From positions 32,632,583 through 32,696,582 of the forward strand of contig NC_089985.1 of the NCBI RefSeq assembly GCF_036417845.1: a DNA stretch of 64,000 bases, written 5' to 3'. Shown here one piece after another: positions 1 to 9,790 of the stretch. A program made the position numbers and the translations under genes. The DNA is from Apteryx mantelli. Taxonomy: Eukaryota; Chordata; Aves; Apterygiformes; Apterygidae. Position 1 is the stretch's first letter. Every line of letters starts with the position of its first letter. The notes beneath the pieces were generated by a model that did not search any database, was not told where the DNA came from, and saw nothing but the letters and a program-made list of their open reading frames with translations.

Positions 1-707
1 CGGCACAATGCGTGATCAAGTAATTGGCGGGACCTACTTCAGTAATGGTGGCCATGTCTTGTCCCAGGCTTAGCCCTGTGGAACTTGCCCTGGGACATGG
101 TCTTGGGGGGGCGGTAGAAAATGCCCCCTGACTCCCTGAGACACCGCTGAGACCTTTGCTTCAGGAAGCTGGAGAGGGGCAACAGGGAAGAGTGCAATTC
201 AGTAGCTGCTCTGCAATACACTGAGCACTAATTTCTCTACAAGGTTTCACAGACCAGGCAACTTAGACTCTGTCCCCTTCCTTGAATTTGAAGCCACCTC
301 AGGGCCTACCTATTGGCATAACCGTGGTTCAAGGTGCATCCATTTCTGCCCCTTACACTTCTGCTTGGCCACCCTGCAGCCACCAATGCTCCATCATATG
401 GATGCAGCTGAGCTGAGGACAGTAGCAAGGCCCAGCCTCCTCCTTCCCTCTGTTCTCCACTCATGAGCTCTGTGGTCCCTCATGGGTTTTGTTTTCCCCT
501 GTGCTTGCACTGCTGTTGGAAGAGGGACCAAGACTCGTCAGCAGCAGGCTTGTATTGGCCAAGTAGTCCATGTTGTCCACTTCTGAGTTACCCAAGTTGT
601 TCTCACCCAATTGAATTTACCCACTGAGTGAGTGCTCCCCCATCCTCCAGAGCAGGGATGATGAGCAGGTTCCCGGTGACTGACTTGTCCCTTTCGATCT
701 CTCCCAG
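1..707 (+). other. FAAH: FAAH intron (5' part cut by window edge)
   Basis: Intronic sequence ahead of the first recognisable FAAH exon. I see no match to the preceding FAAH exons, which in mammals encode the N-terminal membrane segment and the catalytic lysine (Lys142). They must lie left of the window. The stretch ends in a pyrimidine-rich tract and CAG acceptor at 705-707. The long antisense frame across 538-1038 is a shadow of the exon. Confidence 0.6.
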
Positions 708-914
708 CTATGACTGCAGTAATGCCATTTATGGCCAGACACTGAACCCTCTCAACCACAAGAAGAGCCCTGGAGGCTGCTCTGGAGGGGAGGGAGCTCT
801 GTTCGCAGGAGGAGGCTCCATCCTGGGCATTGGGTTGGACATTGGTGGCAGCATCCGCCTGCTGTCCAGCTTCTGTGGGCTGTGTGGGCTCAAGCCCACG
901 AGTGACAGGCTCAG
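708..914 (+). CDS. FAAH: FAAH exon: amidase-signature (Ser-Gly-rich) exon
   Basis: This 207-nt exon encodes the core of the amidase signature domain of fatty acid amide hydrolase, the membrane enzyme that hydrolyses anandamide and other fatty acid amides. It reads SYDCSNAIYGQTLNP, then KSPGGCSGGEGAL, then GIGLDIGGSIRLLSSFCG and GLKPT, closely matching mammalian FAAH. The nucleophile serine in GGSIR (Ser241 in mammalian numbering) is present. Counting back from it, the position of the relay residue Ser217 is Cys (GGCSGG instead of GGSSGG). Thr236 is Leu, and the usually conserved Pro after GSIRF/L is Leu. Acceptor CCCAG at 703-707 and donor GTAGGT at 915-920 are good. The exon starts with the last base of a Ser codon and ends with two bases (AG) of the next codon. 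FAAH identity is clear. Whether this copy is functional is uncertain. Confidence 0.85.
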
Positions 915-2723
915 GTAGGTGCTGGGGTCTGCCCTGCCTGCCCTGTCGAAAGTCTGTGTTTTCTGACTGACATTTGCAGGCTAGCACAACTGAATTCCCA
1001 GCCAGCCCCTTGCAGGGTGAGGATGATGTGCTCAGCATGCTCTTCCCACTTCAGGAAGAGATGCCCTGAAGGAGCTTGGTCTCAAGAGCTGCAGATGGGA
1101 TGTATGTCGTCTAGCCTTGCCCTCCAAAGCCAGGCAAAGGGCTGGGAGAAATCACCTGGCTCAACCAACCCACAAAAGCTGACATTTAGTCTGGAAGGGG
1201 CCACCAAATGTCCAACCCACATGTCTTGTCATCCACAGAGAAACTTTACAACCTTTAGGAGGCAAGCCACAAAGCAACCCAGTGGCCAGAGAAGGGAGAA
1301 CAGGAGCAACTGTGGGTGTTGCCAGTGTCTGAGGGACCTGCAGCAACTAGGGCTCCTAGTTGCAGCCCTGCCCACAAGACTTTCTTCCTGATCACAAACC
1401 TTGGGCAACTTCCCCTGGGGCAGGCTTTCAATCTCTGTCTCACCCTCTGTCCATGAGTCCCAGATACTGCTGTCGTTTGTATTTAAAAATGTGTTTCTTT
1501 CTCTTCCACAGTTACTGGGGAGTTAGTGGTCCAGTGCATCGCCTCCAAACAGGTGAGTCAGATTCTGGGTGAGGAGACCTCAAAAGCAAGGAAGATGCTT
1601 GTTATTGCTGCTGATAAAAAGCCCCCTCAGAGAACAAGGGTGGCCTGATGGCTTCACAGCTCATCTTGGTCAGAGAAAATTGCCACCTAGATTTACCAAG
1701 CTCTCTGGCTGCCTGCTCTTCATTTCAGTCAATGGGAGTGAGATCCTTGTGGATGTTTAAGGGTTAATAATTAAGGTCCTTGGGGCAGGTATTAGCACTC
1801 ATAGCACTGAGAACAACACCCTTGTAGCACCCTTTTTATGCCTCTCACTAGCCTCAGTCAACTTTGCTTGATCAACTTGCAAATCTGCAAGCTGATTTTT
1901 CCTGCCTTCTCATGTATTTTTGCAGTCTCCATTTAATCAATGACAAGCAGCGTTTTGGCTGTGATGGGCCAGCTCTTCCCACCAGCATTGCCTCTGTTCT
2001 TTATTCATGTCTGGGGCAAGGGAGAAGGAAGCACCTTTCCCTCCCTGCTTATTGCAGAAGAGATAATGGAGATCAGAACTGCCAAGGGCACAGAGCGTGT
2101 CGGTCCATAGCCAGTTTTGTCACAGTGGGAGTGGAAAGCCCTTCTCAGCCCTGGCCAAAAAAATACCTATCAACTTAATCAGCAATATGTGGACACACAT
2201 ATGCAAAAAATGATGTTACCAGAGGCCATGTAGAGTGAACCTGGGGGCTAGATCTTATGGACCTAAAATTTCCTATCTTTGTTTGGTAGCTGCATAATAT
2301 AAGATCTTCTTTCATGGTCATGGGTGGTGGGAAGGAGAGAAAGAAAAAAGGACAATCTTGTGTGATAGCAGCACATCCACCCTTGACCCATCCCTGAGTG
2401 GGGACAGACAATTAGTTTCTTCCCGGTTTAACTGCCTCCCCTGCTTAACCATGAGCTGTTTGGTGGCACTGACATAAGAGCAGTCATAAGATTGGGGTTT
2501 CTTTTCCCTGCTGGCAGGAAAAACAGCCCCAGAAATTGTTCTTGTAATCACTATGTGGCTACAGAGCCACAATAAATGTGTAGCAATGAGTTTTCAGCTG
2601 GGCCTGTTCCGCAGTGTGAGGATCAGGTTAAGGAGAGCTTTGCTGCAACATTTCTCAGGGTACCTGCTCGTGTGTGGGGCTAGTGGCATTACTGCATCGC
2701 ACACACTCTGCCTCTTTCCCCAG
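915..2723 (+). other. FAAH: FAAH intron(s); central exons not recognisable
   Basis: About 1.8 kb between two FAAH exons where mammalian genes carry several exons encoding roughly residues 260-430. I could not find readable counterparts. Two weak traces exist. Around 1055-1120, after a CAG acceptor at 1052-1054, one frame reads GLKSC, resembling GLKGC of the next FAAH exon, but it soon diverges. A 41-nt stretch at 1512-1552 has a good acceptor and a GTGAGT donor and reads GVSGPVHRLQT, faintly like SVGPMARDVES. Both are too weak to call as exons. Confidence 0.5.
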
Positions 2724-2844
2724 GGAGGCATGGTGCATATTGGCCCCTGCCCGGCTGCGTGCCCGCTCAGTGACCAACACAGTTTTGTGTTCGGCTCGTT
2801 GCAGGTCATCGAAGGAACTCGCAGACCTCCATGCTGCCATGATG
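2724..2844 (+). CDS. FAAH: FAAH exon (region before the VYR exon)
   Basis: This 121-nt exon has acceptor CCCCAG ending at 2723 and donor GTAATG at 2845. It begins with one base completing a codon and ends on a codon boundary. It reads EAWCILAPARLRARSVTN and ends SSKELADLHAAMM, aligning with the mammalian segment LVKPLLPRLSAFLSN followed by SAGKLWELQHEIE. The similarity is weaker than for the flanking exons, strongest at SSKELADLH. Its entering phase (needs two bases) is exactly what the 708-914 exon supplies, so direct splicing of the two stays in frame. A second possible acceptor lies inside at GTTGCAG (2799-2805). Confidence 0.6.
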
Positions 2845-3739
2845 GTAATGGGACTCTGTGAACGTGATGAATACCATCCCTGCTCCTGAGCGAGGCTGTC
2901 TTGCCACTGGTGTGATGGCTGTTTGACATGGGTCCTCAGGCTGCTGTGTGACATCCACAGATAAAATCCTGGTCCCTGATTTCTGTAAGGTCTCCATCCA
3001 TGCAGGAAACAGTCTGCTCTGAATCCCAGATGGCTTCATGCTTCTTGCAAAAAATGCAAAATTGAATTTTGCTGCTCCATAGGGGACAGTTTTGCTGTTA
3101 CAGCCGTGGGAAAAAAGATTTCCCAGGAGCCAGCTTTGCAATGTAGTGTGTGTCTTTGTCAACATCAAAGATTTTGTTCTCAGTGGGAAACAGCAAAACA
3201 CTTTCAGAGAAGTGGGAATTATTGGTGACTGGCCCCTAGCATGTCCCTTTTTCCTGGTCCTTGCAGTCTACTCATGCTGTTCACCTGTTTGCTGAAACCA
3301 AACACCCTAAGGCTTCAGTCACTACCCCTGGCCTGTGCATCTCTAGTATTGCTCCCAGGCAGCTGTAAGTAACAGGTTACAAATGGGCGCAACATACAGG
3401 GGCCGAGCATGAAAAATCACTGGTATAGGCAATATCTTTTTTCTAGTTCCTGCTGAGGTGAAAGTGAATTTGACTCAAGAACACTCGACTGAGGTCAACC
3501 CAGGCATTAAAGAAATGTCCATACTGATTGCTAACGTGTTGCAGAAAGCCATAGGATTGTATAGACAGGGGACAGGCTCCTGAGTCCTCCCTGGACTGGG
3601 TGCTGTGGTGGGGCTGGTCTGCACTTCTCTGCACCCCTCTCATCACCTATGGAGCTGGGAAAGTACCACGAGCTCCCGAGAGAGAAGGAGGCTGGTGCAT
3701 CCTGGAATCCATAACAACCTCTTGACTCTCTCTGGCCAG
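2845..3739 (+). other. FAAH: FAAH intron
   Basis: Intron between well-matched exons, ending in TCTCTCTGGCCAG. No other exon, repeat family or RNA gene was recognised inside it. Confidence 0.6.
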
Positions 3740-3848
3740 GTTTATCGCTGGGAATTCATCACCCGATGGAAGAACCTTGACCTGGACGTTATACTGTGTC
3801 CAGTGCTGGGGCCGGCCTTCACCTTGGGCTACTTGGAGACAAACCTTG
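3740..3848 (+). CDS. FAAH: FAAH exon: VYR...LDLDV segment
   Basis: This 109-nt exon has acceptor GGCCAG at 3734-3739 and donor GTAAGC at 3849. It encodes VYRWEFITRWKNLDLDVIL then CPVLGPAF, matching mammalian VYRKTVIAQWRALDLDVVL and TPMLAPAL. It starts on a codon boundary and ends one base into a codon, the same phase as the mammalian exon whose last Gly codon is split. It forms part of the C-terminal half of the amidase fold. The reading frame is intact. Confidence 0.88.
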
Positions 3849-4353
3849 GTAAGCCTCAAAGAGGAGGTGACGTATGGACAGGCTCCACTGGAAGTCCACC
3901 AAACCCTTTTGGAGGCAGAGAAATCCATGAAAATCCTTGTGGAAGTCCTAGCTTTGTTTCCATGTACCTCAAGCCCTCCCCTCTCATCCTGCCTGTAGGG
4001 TTAGAGGACATCTCAAGGGGTGACATTAAGGCAAAGTGAAAGCTGGGGTGGGCACAGCCTAAAGATCCTGAACACCAAAAATATATCAGCTGCTGGGAAG
4101 GTTTCAAGGTGGGGGATTGAAATGATAAATTAGCTGGTTCAGCTGCCCTCTCCTGCCTATGGTTAATACTGCCCAGCGCAAGCCCCCCGTCAGGAACTGC
4201 TCCTGGCTCTAGGATGTTTTGCTTCTGCTTGCATGGTTTGGGCACTTGCGTTTGAAGCAGCAGGATGTGAGTCCACCTCAGAGTGTTTTTGGCATATCAC
4301 AGGCCTTACATGTGCCCCCAGGATCTCCCACTCCTTCCCCCCATCTTCTCCAG
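3849..4353 (+). other. FAAH: FAAH intron
   Basis: Intron ending in a long pyrimidine tract (CTCCTTCCCCCCATCTTCTCCAG). Nothing else was recognised. Confidence 0.6.
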
Positions 4354-4499
4354 ACTCTCTGTCCTCCACCATGTTGTACAACATCCTCAACTTCCCTGCG
4401 GGAGTCGTGTCTGTCGCCTTGGTCACAGAGGCAGATGAAGAACAGCTGCAGCTTTACAGCGGGTACTTGGATGAGCCCTGGGACAAGAAGCTGAGGAAG
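4354..4499 (+). CDS. FAAH: FAAH exon: TMLYN...FPAGVV segment
   Basis: This 146-nt exon is joined to the previous one through a split codon (G|AC). It encodes STMLYNILNFPAGVVSVAL followed by TEADEEQLQLYSGYLDEPWDKK, closely matching mammalian YTMLYNCLDFPAGVVPVTT and the YRGYFGDIWDK region. This segment packs against the substrate channel in FAAH structures. The acceptor is CTCCAG and the donor GTGAGA at 4500. It ends on a codon boundary and its frame is intact. Confidence 0.9.
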
Positions 4500-5114
4500 G
4501 TGAGAAAGACAGGTCCTTTTCAGGACTTGGGTAGCCCAGGGCAATCTCGTTGCTCCAGAGCTCGTTTTTTCAGATCACGGTAATCCCACACTGGACTGTG
4601 GGGTCACGCAGGCTTTGTGACAACCTCGGCTGCTGTCATGCAGCCCCAAACCTGGCACCATTTAAGTATATGGGGTCTCTGCTCTTCTACTTGCCTTCCT
4701 TTGCTGAGGTGTTAGCGCTAAAAACTTGGCTAGTCTGTCTTTGACATGTTATAGCCTGATCCCTTCGAGCTGGTTTGGTGGCATGGTCCAAACACTTTCA
4801 GCCAGAGCCTTTACCAGTATCTCCTGGCAAGTGTTTGCTGCTGGTGACACTATAGCTTGCTAGATGTGGGACCACTTGGGGTCCGGATTGGCTGCCAGAG
4901 AAGAAGCCACTTCTACTGCCTTCTAGAAGAGGTGTCCCTGACTTTCTCTTTCCCTGGGGACCGTGGGCCAGGACAGTGCTCCTGTGTGTGGCTCCTGTTC
5001 TGTGGTATTTTCATTAAGGTCCTGGAGACCTTCCTTCCACCGGAACTTGGAACTGTATTTGATCTTCAGCCTTTGAGCATCCCATCATGCTTCTCTGCTC
5101 TTCATCTGTTTTAG
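4500..5114 (+). other. FAAH: FAAH intron (last)
   Basis: Intron ending in CATCTGTTTTAG. No further exon is expected here from phase, and none was seen. Confidence 0.6.
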
Positions 5115-5432
5115 GCTGTGGAAGGAGCCGTGGGGCTGCCTGTGGCCGTCCAGTGTGTGGCTTTACCATGGCAGGAGGAGTTGTGCCTTCGGTTCATGAA
5201 AGAGGTTGAAAGACTGACCTGTGAGAAGAAATGGACAACCGATGCATCTGGGGCTAATGCAGCCCAGAGACATGGACTAAATCAGACCCCACCAGGAGCA
5301 GCCTCTGTGGCTCAGCAATCCCAAAAGTCAAGTAGCACATTGCCAGATGTGTCCAGCATGACCAGCAAGGCAGAGGAGGGTCCAACATTGCAAAGAACGG
5401 CCTTGCAAATCACCATCGCAGAGGACCTGTGA
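5115..5432 (+). CDS. FAAH: FAAH last exon, to first in-frame stop
   Basis: The exon starts on a codon boundary and encodes AVEGAVGLPVAVQCVALPWQ then EELCLRFMKEVERL, nearly identical to the mammalian C-terminus (GLPVAVQCVALPWQEELCLRF). Mammalian FAAH ends about ten residues after EVERL. Here the frame runs on for about 70 more residues rich in Ser, Thr, Gln and Ala (for example NQTPPGAASVAQQSQKSS) to a TGA at 5430-5432. The extension has no match I recognise. The frame stays open after this TGA for another 240 codons. Confidence 0.88.
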   Translation, partial: AVEGAVGLPVAVQCVALPWQEELCLRFMKEVERLTCEKKWTTDASGANAAQRHGLNQTPPGAASVAQQSQKSSSTLPDVSSMTSKAEEGPTLQRTALQITIAEDL

Positions 5433-6155
5433 GATGACATGCAAACAGCTGCTCTCCAACCAGACATGCAGAGTGATGTGCAAATGTTGTCATCCCAACC
5501 TGATGTTGCAACACTGGTGTCCCGGTCAGATGAGGAGACTGAAGGGCCAATCCTGATTCGCCCACCTCACATGAAAAGGGACCTGCAGCCTGGTGAGCCA
5601 GAACCTGATGTTCAAGCCCAGGCACCCCAAAGGGATGAAGAGAGGGATCCACAGCCTGGTGAGCCAGAGCTTGATGTTCAAGCCCAGGCACCCCAGAGGG
5701 ATGAAGAGAGGGACCCACAGCCTTGTGAGCCAGGGCTTGATGTGCAAGCACAGGCACCCCAGAGGGATGAAGAGAGGGACCCACAGCCTGGTGAGCCAGG
5801 GCTTGATGTGCAAGCACAGGCACCCCAGAGGGATGAAGAGAGGGACCCACAGCCTGGTGAGCCAGAGCTTGATGTGCAAGCACAGGCACCCCAGAGGGAT
5901 GAAGAGAGGGACCCACAGCCTGGTGAGCCAGGGCTTGATGTTCAAGCCCAGGCACCCCAGAGGGATGAAGAGAGGGACCCACAGCCTGGTGAGCCAGGGC
6001 TTGATGTGCAAGCACAGGCACCCCAGAGGGATGAAGAGAGGGACCCACAGCCCCATGTGCCAGAGCCTGATGTGCAAACACAAGCAGCTGAAGGTGACAT
6101 GTCAAGCGAGGACCAAAGCCAACTGATCACCCAGGTTAAGCTCACTGCTCTGTGA
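5433..6155 (+). other. Repeat-rich open frame continuing the FAAH frame after one TGA
   Basis: This stretch is in the same frame as the FAAH last exon and separated from it only by TGA 5430-5432. It is open for 240 codons to TGA 6153-6155. It begins with irregular QPDxQ-type segments (LQPDMQSDVQMLSSQPDVATL), then seven 22-residue repeats carrying DVQAQAPQRDEERDPQPG, then a unique end (MSSEDQSQLITQVKLTAL). The product would be acidic, disordered and rich in Pro, Gln and Glu. A poly(A) signal lies 31 nt past its stop, so it is inside the FAAH transcript, as 3' UTR or as a readthrough or formerly coding tail. No start codon with support was chosen. ATG 5439 is the first available. Confidence 0.55.
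5586..6090 (+). repeat. 66-bp minisatellite, 7 full copies plus a partial eighth
   Basis: Units begin with CAGCCTGGTGAGCCAG (one reads CAGCCTTGTGAGCC) at 5586, 5652, 5718, 5784, 5850, 5916 and 5982. A truncated divergent copy starts at 6048. The period is exactly 66 bp, a multiple of three, so any frame open in one unit stays open throughout. Two sequence classes alternate: GTTCAAGCCCAG in units 1, 2 and 6, and GTGCAAGCACAG in units 3, 4, 5 and 7. Their mixing suggests unequal exchange or conversion. Confidence 0.95.
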
Positions 6156-6185
6156 TATGCAAATCTCCACTTCCCCCTCTATGGA

Positions 6186-6191
6186 AATAAA
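6186..6191 (+). terminator. FAAH: Poly(A) signal of the FAAH transcript
   Basis: Canonical AATAAA in GGAAATAAAACTTGG, 31 nt after the end of the repeat-rich open frame and about 750 nt after the FAAH TGA. It is the first canonical signal downstream on this strand. Cleavage would be near 6205. Confidence 0.65.
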
Positions 6192-6451
6192 ACTTGGAGT
6201 ACAAACCAGCAGCTCTGCTGACCCTCCTTGTCACTGCTCAGTTCCTGTGCCTGTGAAAAGTGCCAGGGGTCCTTTAGCAACACTCAGACCTCTCAAAATA
6301 TCTTTGAGAGGAGACATTCCACCTCATTTGGCCTATTAAATTATGGGGCTTGCTGGCTAGAAGAGGTTTTGGGGGCATGGGATTTTATAAGTGTTTTTTA
6401 CCCTTAGCTGGCTGCTCCATATGTAACATGGAGCAGCTATTGTGTGGTGGC

Positions 6452-6495
6452 TTGATGGGAAGTCAGGAAAGTGTTGATGGGAAGTCAGGAAAGTG
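6452..6495 (+). repeat. Perfect 22-bp tandem duplication
   Basis: A 22-bp unit beginning TTGATGGGAAGTCAGG occurs at 6452-6473 and again, unchanged, at 6474-6495. It is intergenic, downstream of FAAH. The identity implies a recent duplication. Confidence 0.9.
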
Positions 6496-9289
6496 ATTAG
6501 CAGTGAGGTGTCCAGGATGCTGGGACCCTTTTGGAGATCGCTAAAACTGCTTAAAGCACCTTAAGCAAATACTTCAACTTGCAAACACGGGGGGCAGGGG
6601 GCTGGCTCTGAAAACCTCCTCCTCTCTGTACAGGTGGGGGAGTGAGGACTCCTTTCTAGTAGTGACTATGTCACAGCAACCTGAGTCCAAGCCGCTTTGC
6701 ATTTCATGTGAACATTAAAAAATAAGAAAAGAAAAGAGTGAGAAAGAAAATTTAAGTGGCTAAAATTACTCCTGTAGTTGTTTTACACAGCTGAATGAAG
6801 ATAATTGTATTGGCAATTGTGAGTGATTACAGTATTATCTGCCATCAAAAAAGTTATTTTTTTGAATGCTACGGGAATTAATGATACATAAAACTGTGCT
6901 TAGATTGAGTGCATTCATCAGCAGAAATGCCTCATGTTGGCACTGCTACACTGTAATTACTCCAGCTGCTTGGAGAGAGAAAGAGAGCAGGAGATACGGG
7001 GCTATTGTGGATACTGCCAAAGATTTACATACATTTACATCCTGAGCAACTCTGGTGCTCAGGGAGGGGGAGCAGAGCCAGAACAGCAAAGCTGGAGAAG
7101 GGGGACAAGTTTGGCCATGTCTTTTTCTTTACTGGTGCATTTCAGAGGAGAGAATAGGATGTCATCTCTGGGTTTAAAACTTTTTGGAGTGAAGCCAGCA
7201 TGGAGAAGAGGTTGAAATGCTCCTGAGCATTGCATGATGTGAGCCCAGTCTTTATAGGATGCTGCCTCAGGGTCTGTTGAATCGATTAAAACCATTACTG
7301 GGGTCACAAGCAGTGGTGGCCTGGTCCTGGGAGGCTGGTGGTGGTGGTGGGAACGGCAGACGTGGTGTCCCCCGAGGATGTCTGCATATGCCCTGTGCTT
7401 TGAGTGAGCCCCTGTATTGCCGTGTTGGTGGGGCTGGCAGCGCGCGTACGTCACAGCTGGGCAGAAATTGGGAAGAAATGCTCCCTGGTTTGCTCCGCGC
7501 CCCGTGGCCCTTCAGCAAGGAGACACGGTGAGGGGCATGTTTGCAGCCTGGGGCAGCCCAGGAAAGGCTGGTGCAGGGGGTGCGAGTTAAGTGTGTAGGG
7601 CAGCAGGGTGCTTCCTGCAGCGCAAACCGAAAAGGGGGAGCAGGCCTCTGCACAGGTTTGGAGGGGATTTTAAAGGAGTGGGAGTCGGTTGCACCCCTTT
7701 GTGGAGTGGAAAAGCAAAAGGGGGGGGCACAGACCCTTTCCAACCCCTGTGTGAATGCTGGGCCAGGCTCGGTGTTCCTCACACTGCTCAGAGAAGGGAA
7801 GACTGCTGGATGCGATATGGCCTTTCGGGTGTGAGCCACCAGAGAGCAGGATTGAGCTGCTGGCCTGGCATAAATCTGGTGCTCTGGAGGCTTTTGCACC
7901 CTAAAAGCCTGCACTATGTGCTTGGCTTGCAATGAGCACTAAAGGAAGCAGCAGCCTCTTTTCTGGCTCTTTGGGTGATGGGACAGCTTGAGCATTTGTA
8001 GGGAGCAGCACTTTTATTTCAGGTGATTTTAAGTCCTCTTAAAAAATGATGGGAGATTTGCTGTTGGTCCAACCCGGCTTGCCTGCTTTTGCTAAGGAGG
8101 ATGTCTTGAGAGGGTTTGATCCTGGAAACCACCGGTGCTCAGAGAGGCCCATGGCCCTGCTGCTGCCAGGATTTGTGCCGGTGCCCAGGATTGTGCCTCG
8201 AACCCGCCGGCTGCCGGCGCTCTCTGACAGCTCACGCTTGGCACCGCGCGAAGCTGCCTGTGCTTTTGAACAGCAAGGGCATCTCTGCCACTCTCTCTGA
8301 TTGCAGATTGCAGAAGTGGGGGGAATGGTAGAAATTATTTGAGTTTCAAGCCACCACAGGCCAACTTTCGAGTCTAACAGGAGCCAGGTTTAATCCCGAC
8401 AGTCTTGCCACAAAGAAGCATTCTCCCACAGTTTGGGGTCAAGATTTAAGTGGGGTCCCGAGCCCGTTTGTGTCTCGCAGTGTGTCTGGGCTGAACCCAG
8501 ATCTCCTTGGCCACCAGTACAAGTTTTCCTTGCCTGGAAAAGCGCATACCCGGACCAAATTCTTGTTTTCTCTGAGCCTCACTTTCTGAACAGGCCAGGA
8601 GAGGGAGACAGCCAGCCAGCCACTGCGCAAGCCCGATTTCCAGGCCAGGCAGCTGTCCCTGTTTGCCATGGGATGGGAGCATACACACTTAAATGTACAC
8701 CCTGACATTCCCGGTGCTCCCAGAGGGAAGGTTTGATCTGTCAAACTCCAATTAACATTTAAAAGAGCAGGAGAGACGTTGGACAGAGGGAGAAACTGAG
8801 GCCAGGAGCAGGCGTGCGCCTGGCCAGGAGCCGGTTGCAGGATCTTCCTGGTGGCAGGAGCAGGACCTTCCTTCTTGGGGACCCTCTGGGTCCTACTGCA
8901 GATTTTGATCAGCCGCTCTGCATTGACTGACATAAGCCTGCCTGCGCCTGTGTCCGGGGAGGGTCTACCGAGCGGACCGAGGGGGAGCATTTTAGCATCA
9001 CCCCGTGTCACCCCGATGGCTTGGAGAGAGCTCGCCCTGGGCCCCGAGGAGGTCCGAGGGGTCTGAGCGTGCAGAGGCGGCCACAGAGGCGCCCTCACCA
9101 GACTCCTGCCATTTCATCCTCCTGGTGCCTCCGGAAACCCGCAAAGCATCGAGGTCCTTCTTTAAAACAAACCAGCCAAGCAATCAATCGGTCCCTGCTG
9201 CCTCCTGCGCCTTCCCCCCACTTGCATCTCTCCCGGGCCGGCAATGCTGAAGAACTGGTGAGATCACCCCTGCGTTGAAAAGAAATAAA
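6496..9289. other. Intergenic, no gene recognised
   Basis: Downstream of FAAH. Moderately GC-rich between 7.3 and 9.1 kb with scattered CpGs (for example around 8160-8250). The short open frames look like composition effects. None shows a known domain or convincing splice sites. Confidence 0.5.
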
Positions 9290-9790
9290 TAAATAACCAA
9301 ATAAAAATGCTGACGTGGAGAAGTCAATCAGCTTTGTGTGGCCTTGTAATATCTCATTTTATCCGCGCCACGCTTTATTAAATTCTCATAAACCTGTCAA
9401 TGAGGACAGATACCATTTCAGTTTACCCCATTAGTTCTACACAATGACATCGGGGGAGAGGAAGACAGGGAGGTGGGGGGGAGGCACTCGGTGCGGAGAA
9501 AAGACGAATGAATTAAAAAAAAAAAAGAGAAACCCAGAGCCAAACTCGGCTTCACGACAATAATGTAATAACATTGGCGCCCAGGGAAAGTAATTGAATT
9601 AAGTGGCTTTTGTTAATGGTTTTAAGATTTAGAAATGTAAATAATAGTTAGGGCTCTTTAATGGGACTCTGGTTTTAGGTAACTGCAGCCCTGAGAATAA
9701 GAAATGCTTTGCTGTTTAATATGATGTCAGATAGTTTTGTTACTCCTCCGGTTTCATGCCTGCAAAGCATATTTTGCAGTTTTAAAGCCG
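9290..9790. promoter_or_regulatory. Candidate conserved non-coding element
   Basis: An AT-rich block between GC-rich flanks, non-repetitive, with many TAAT/ATTA cores (GTAATTGAATTAAGTGG, TTAATGGTTTTAAGATT, CATTAGTTCTAC). Complexity and motif density resemble vertebrate conserved enhancers near homeobox genes. Conservation itself cannot be seen from one sequence, so this is inference. Confidence 0.35.

Noticed and set aside
538-1038. 166-codon minus-strand frame
   Set aside because: It is antisense to the FAAH signature exon and its introns. It is a shadow frame.
1512-1552. 41-nt exon-like segment with good splice sites in the FAAH intron
   Set aside because: Resemblance to FAAH is too faint, and its end phase does not fit the 2724-2844 exon. 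Noted under the intron only.
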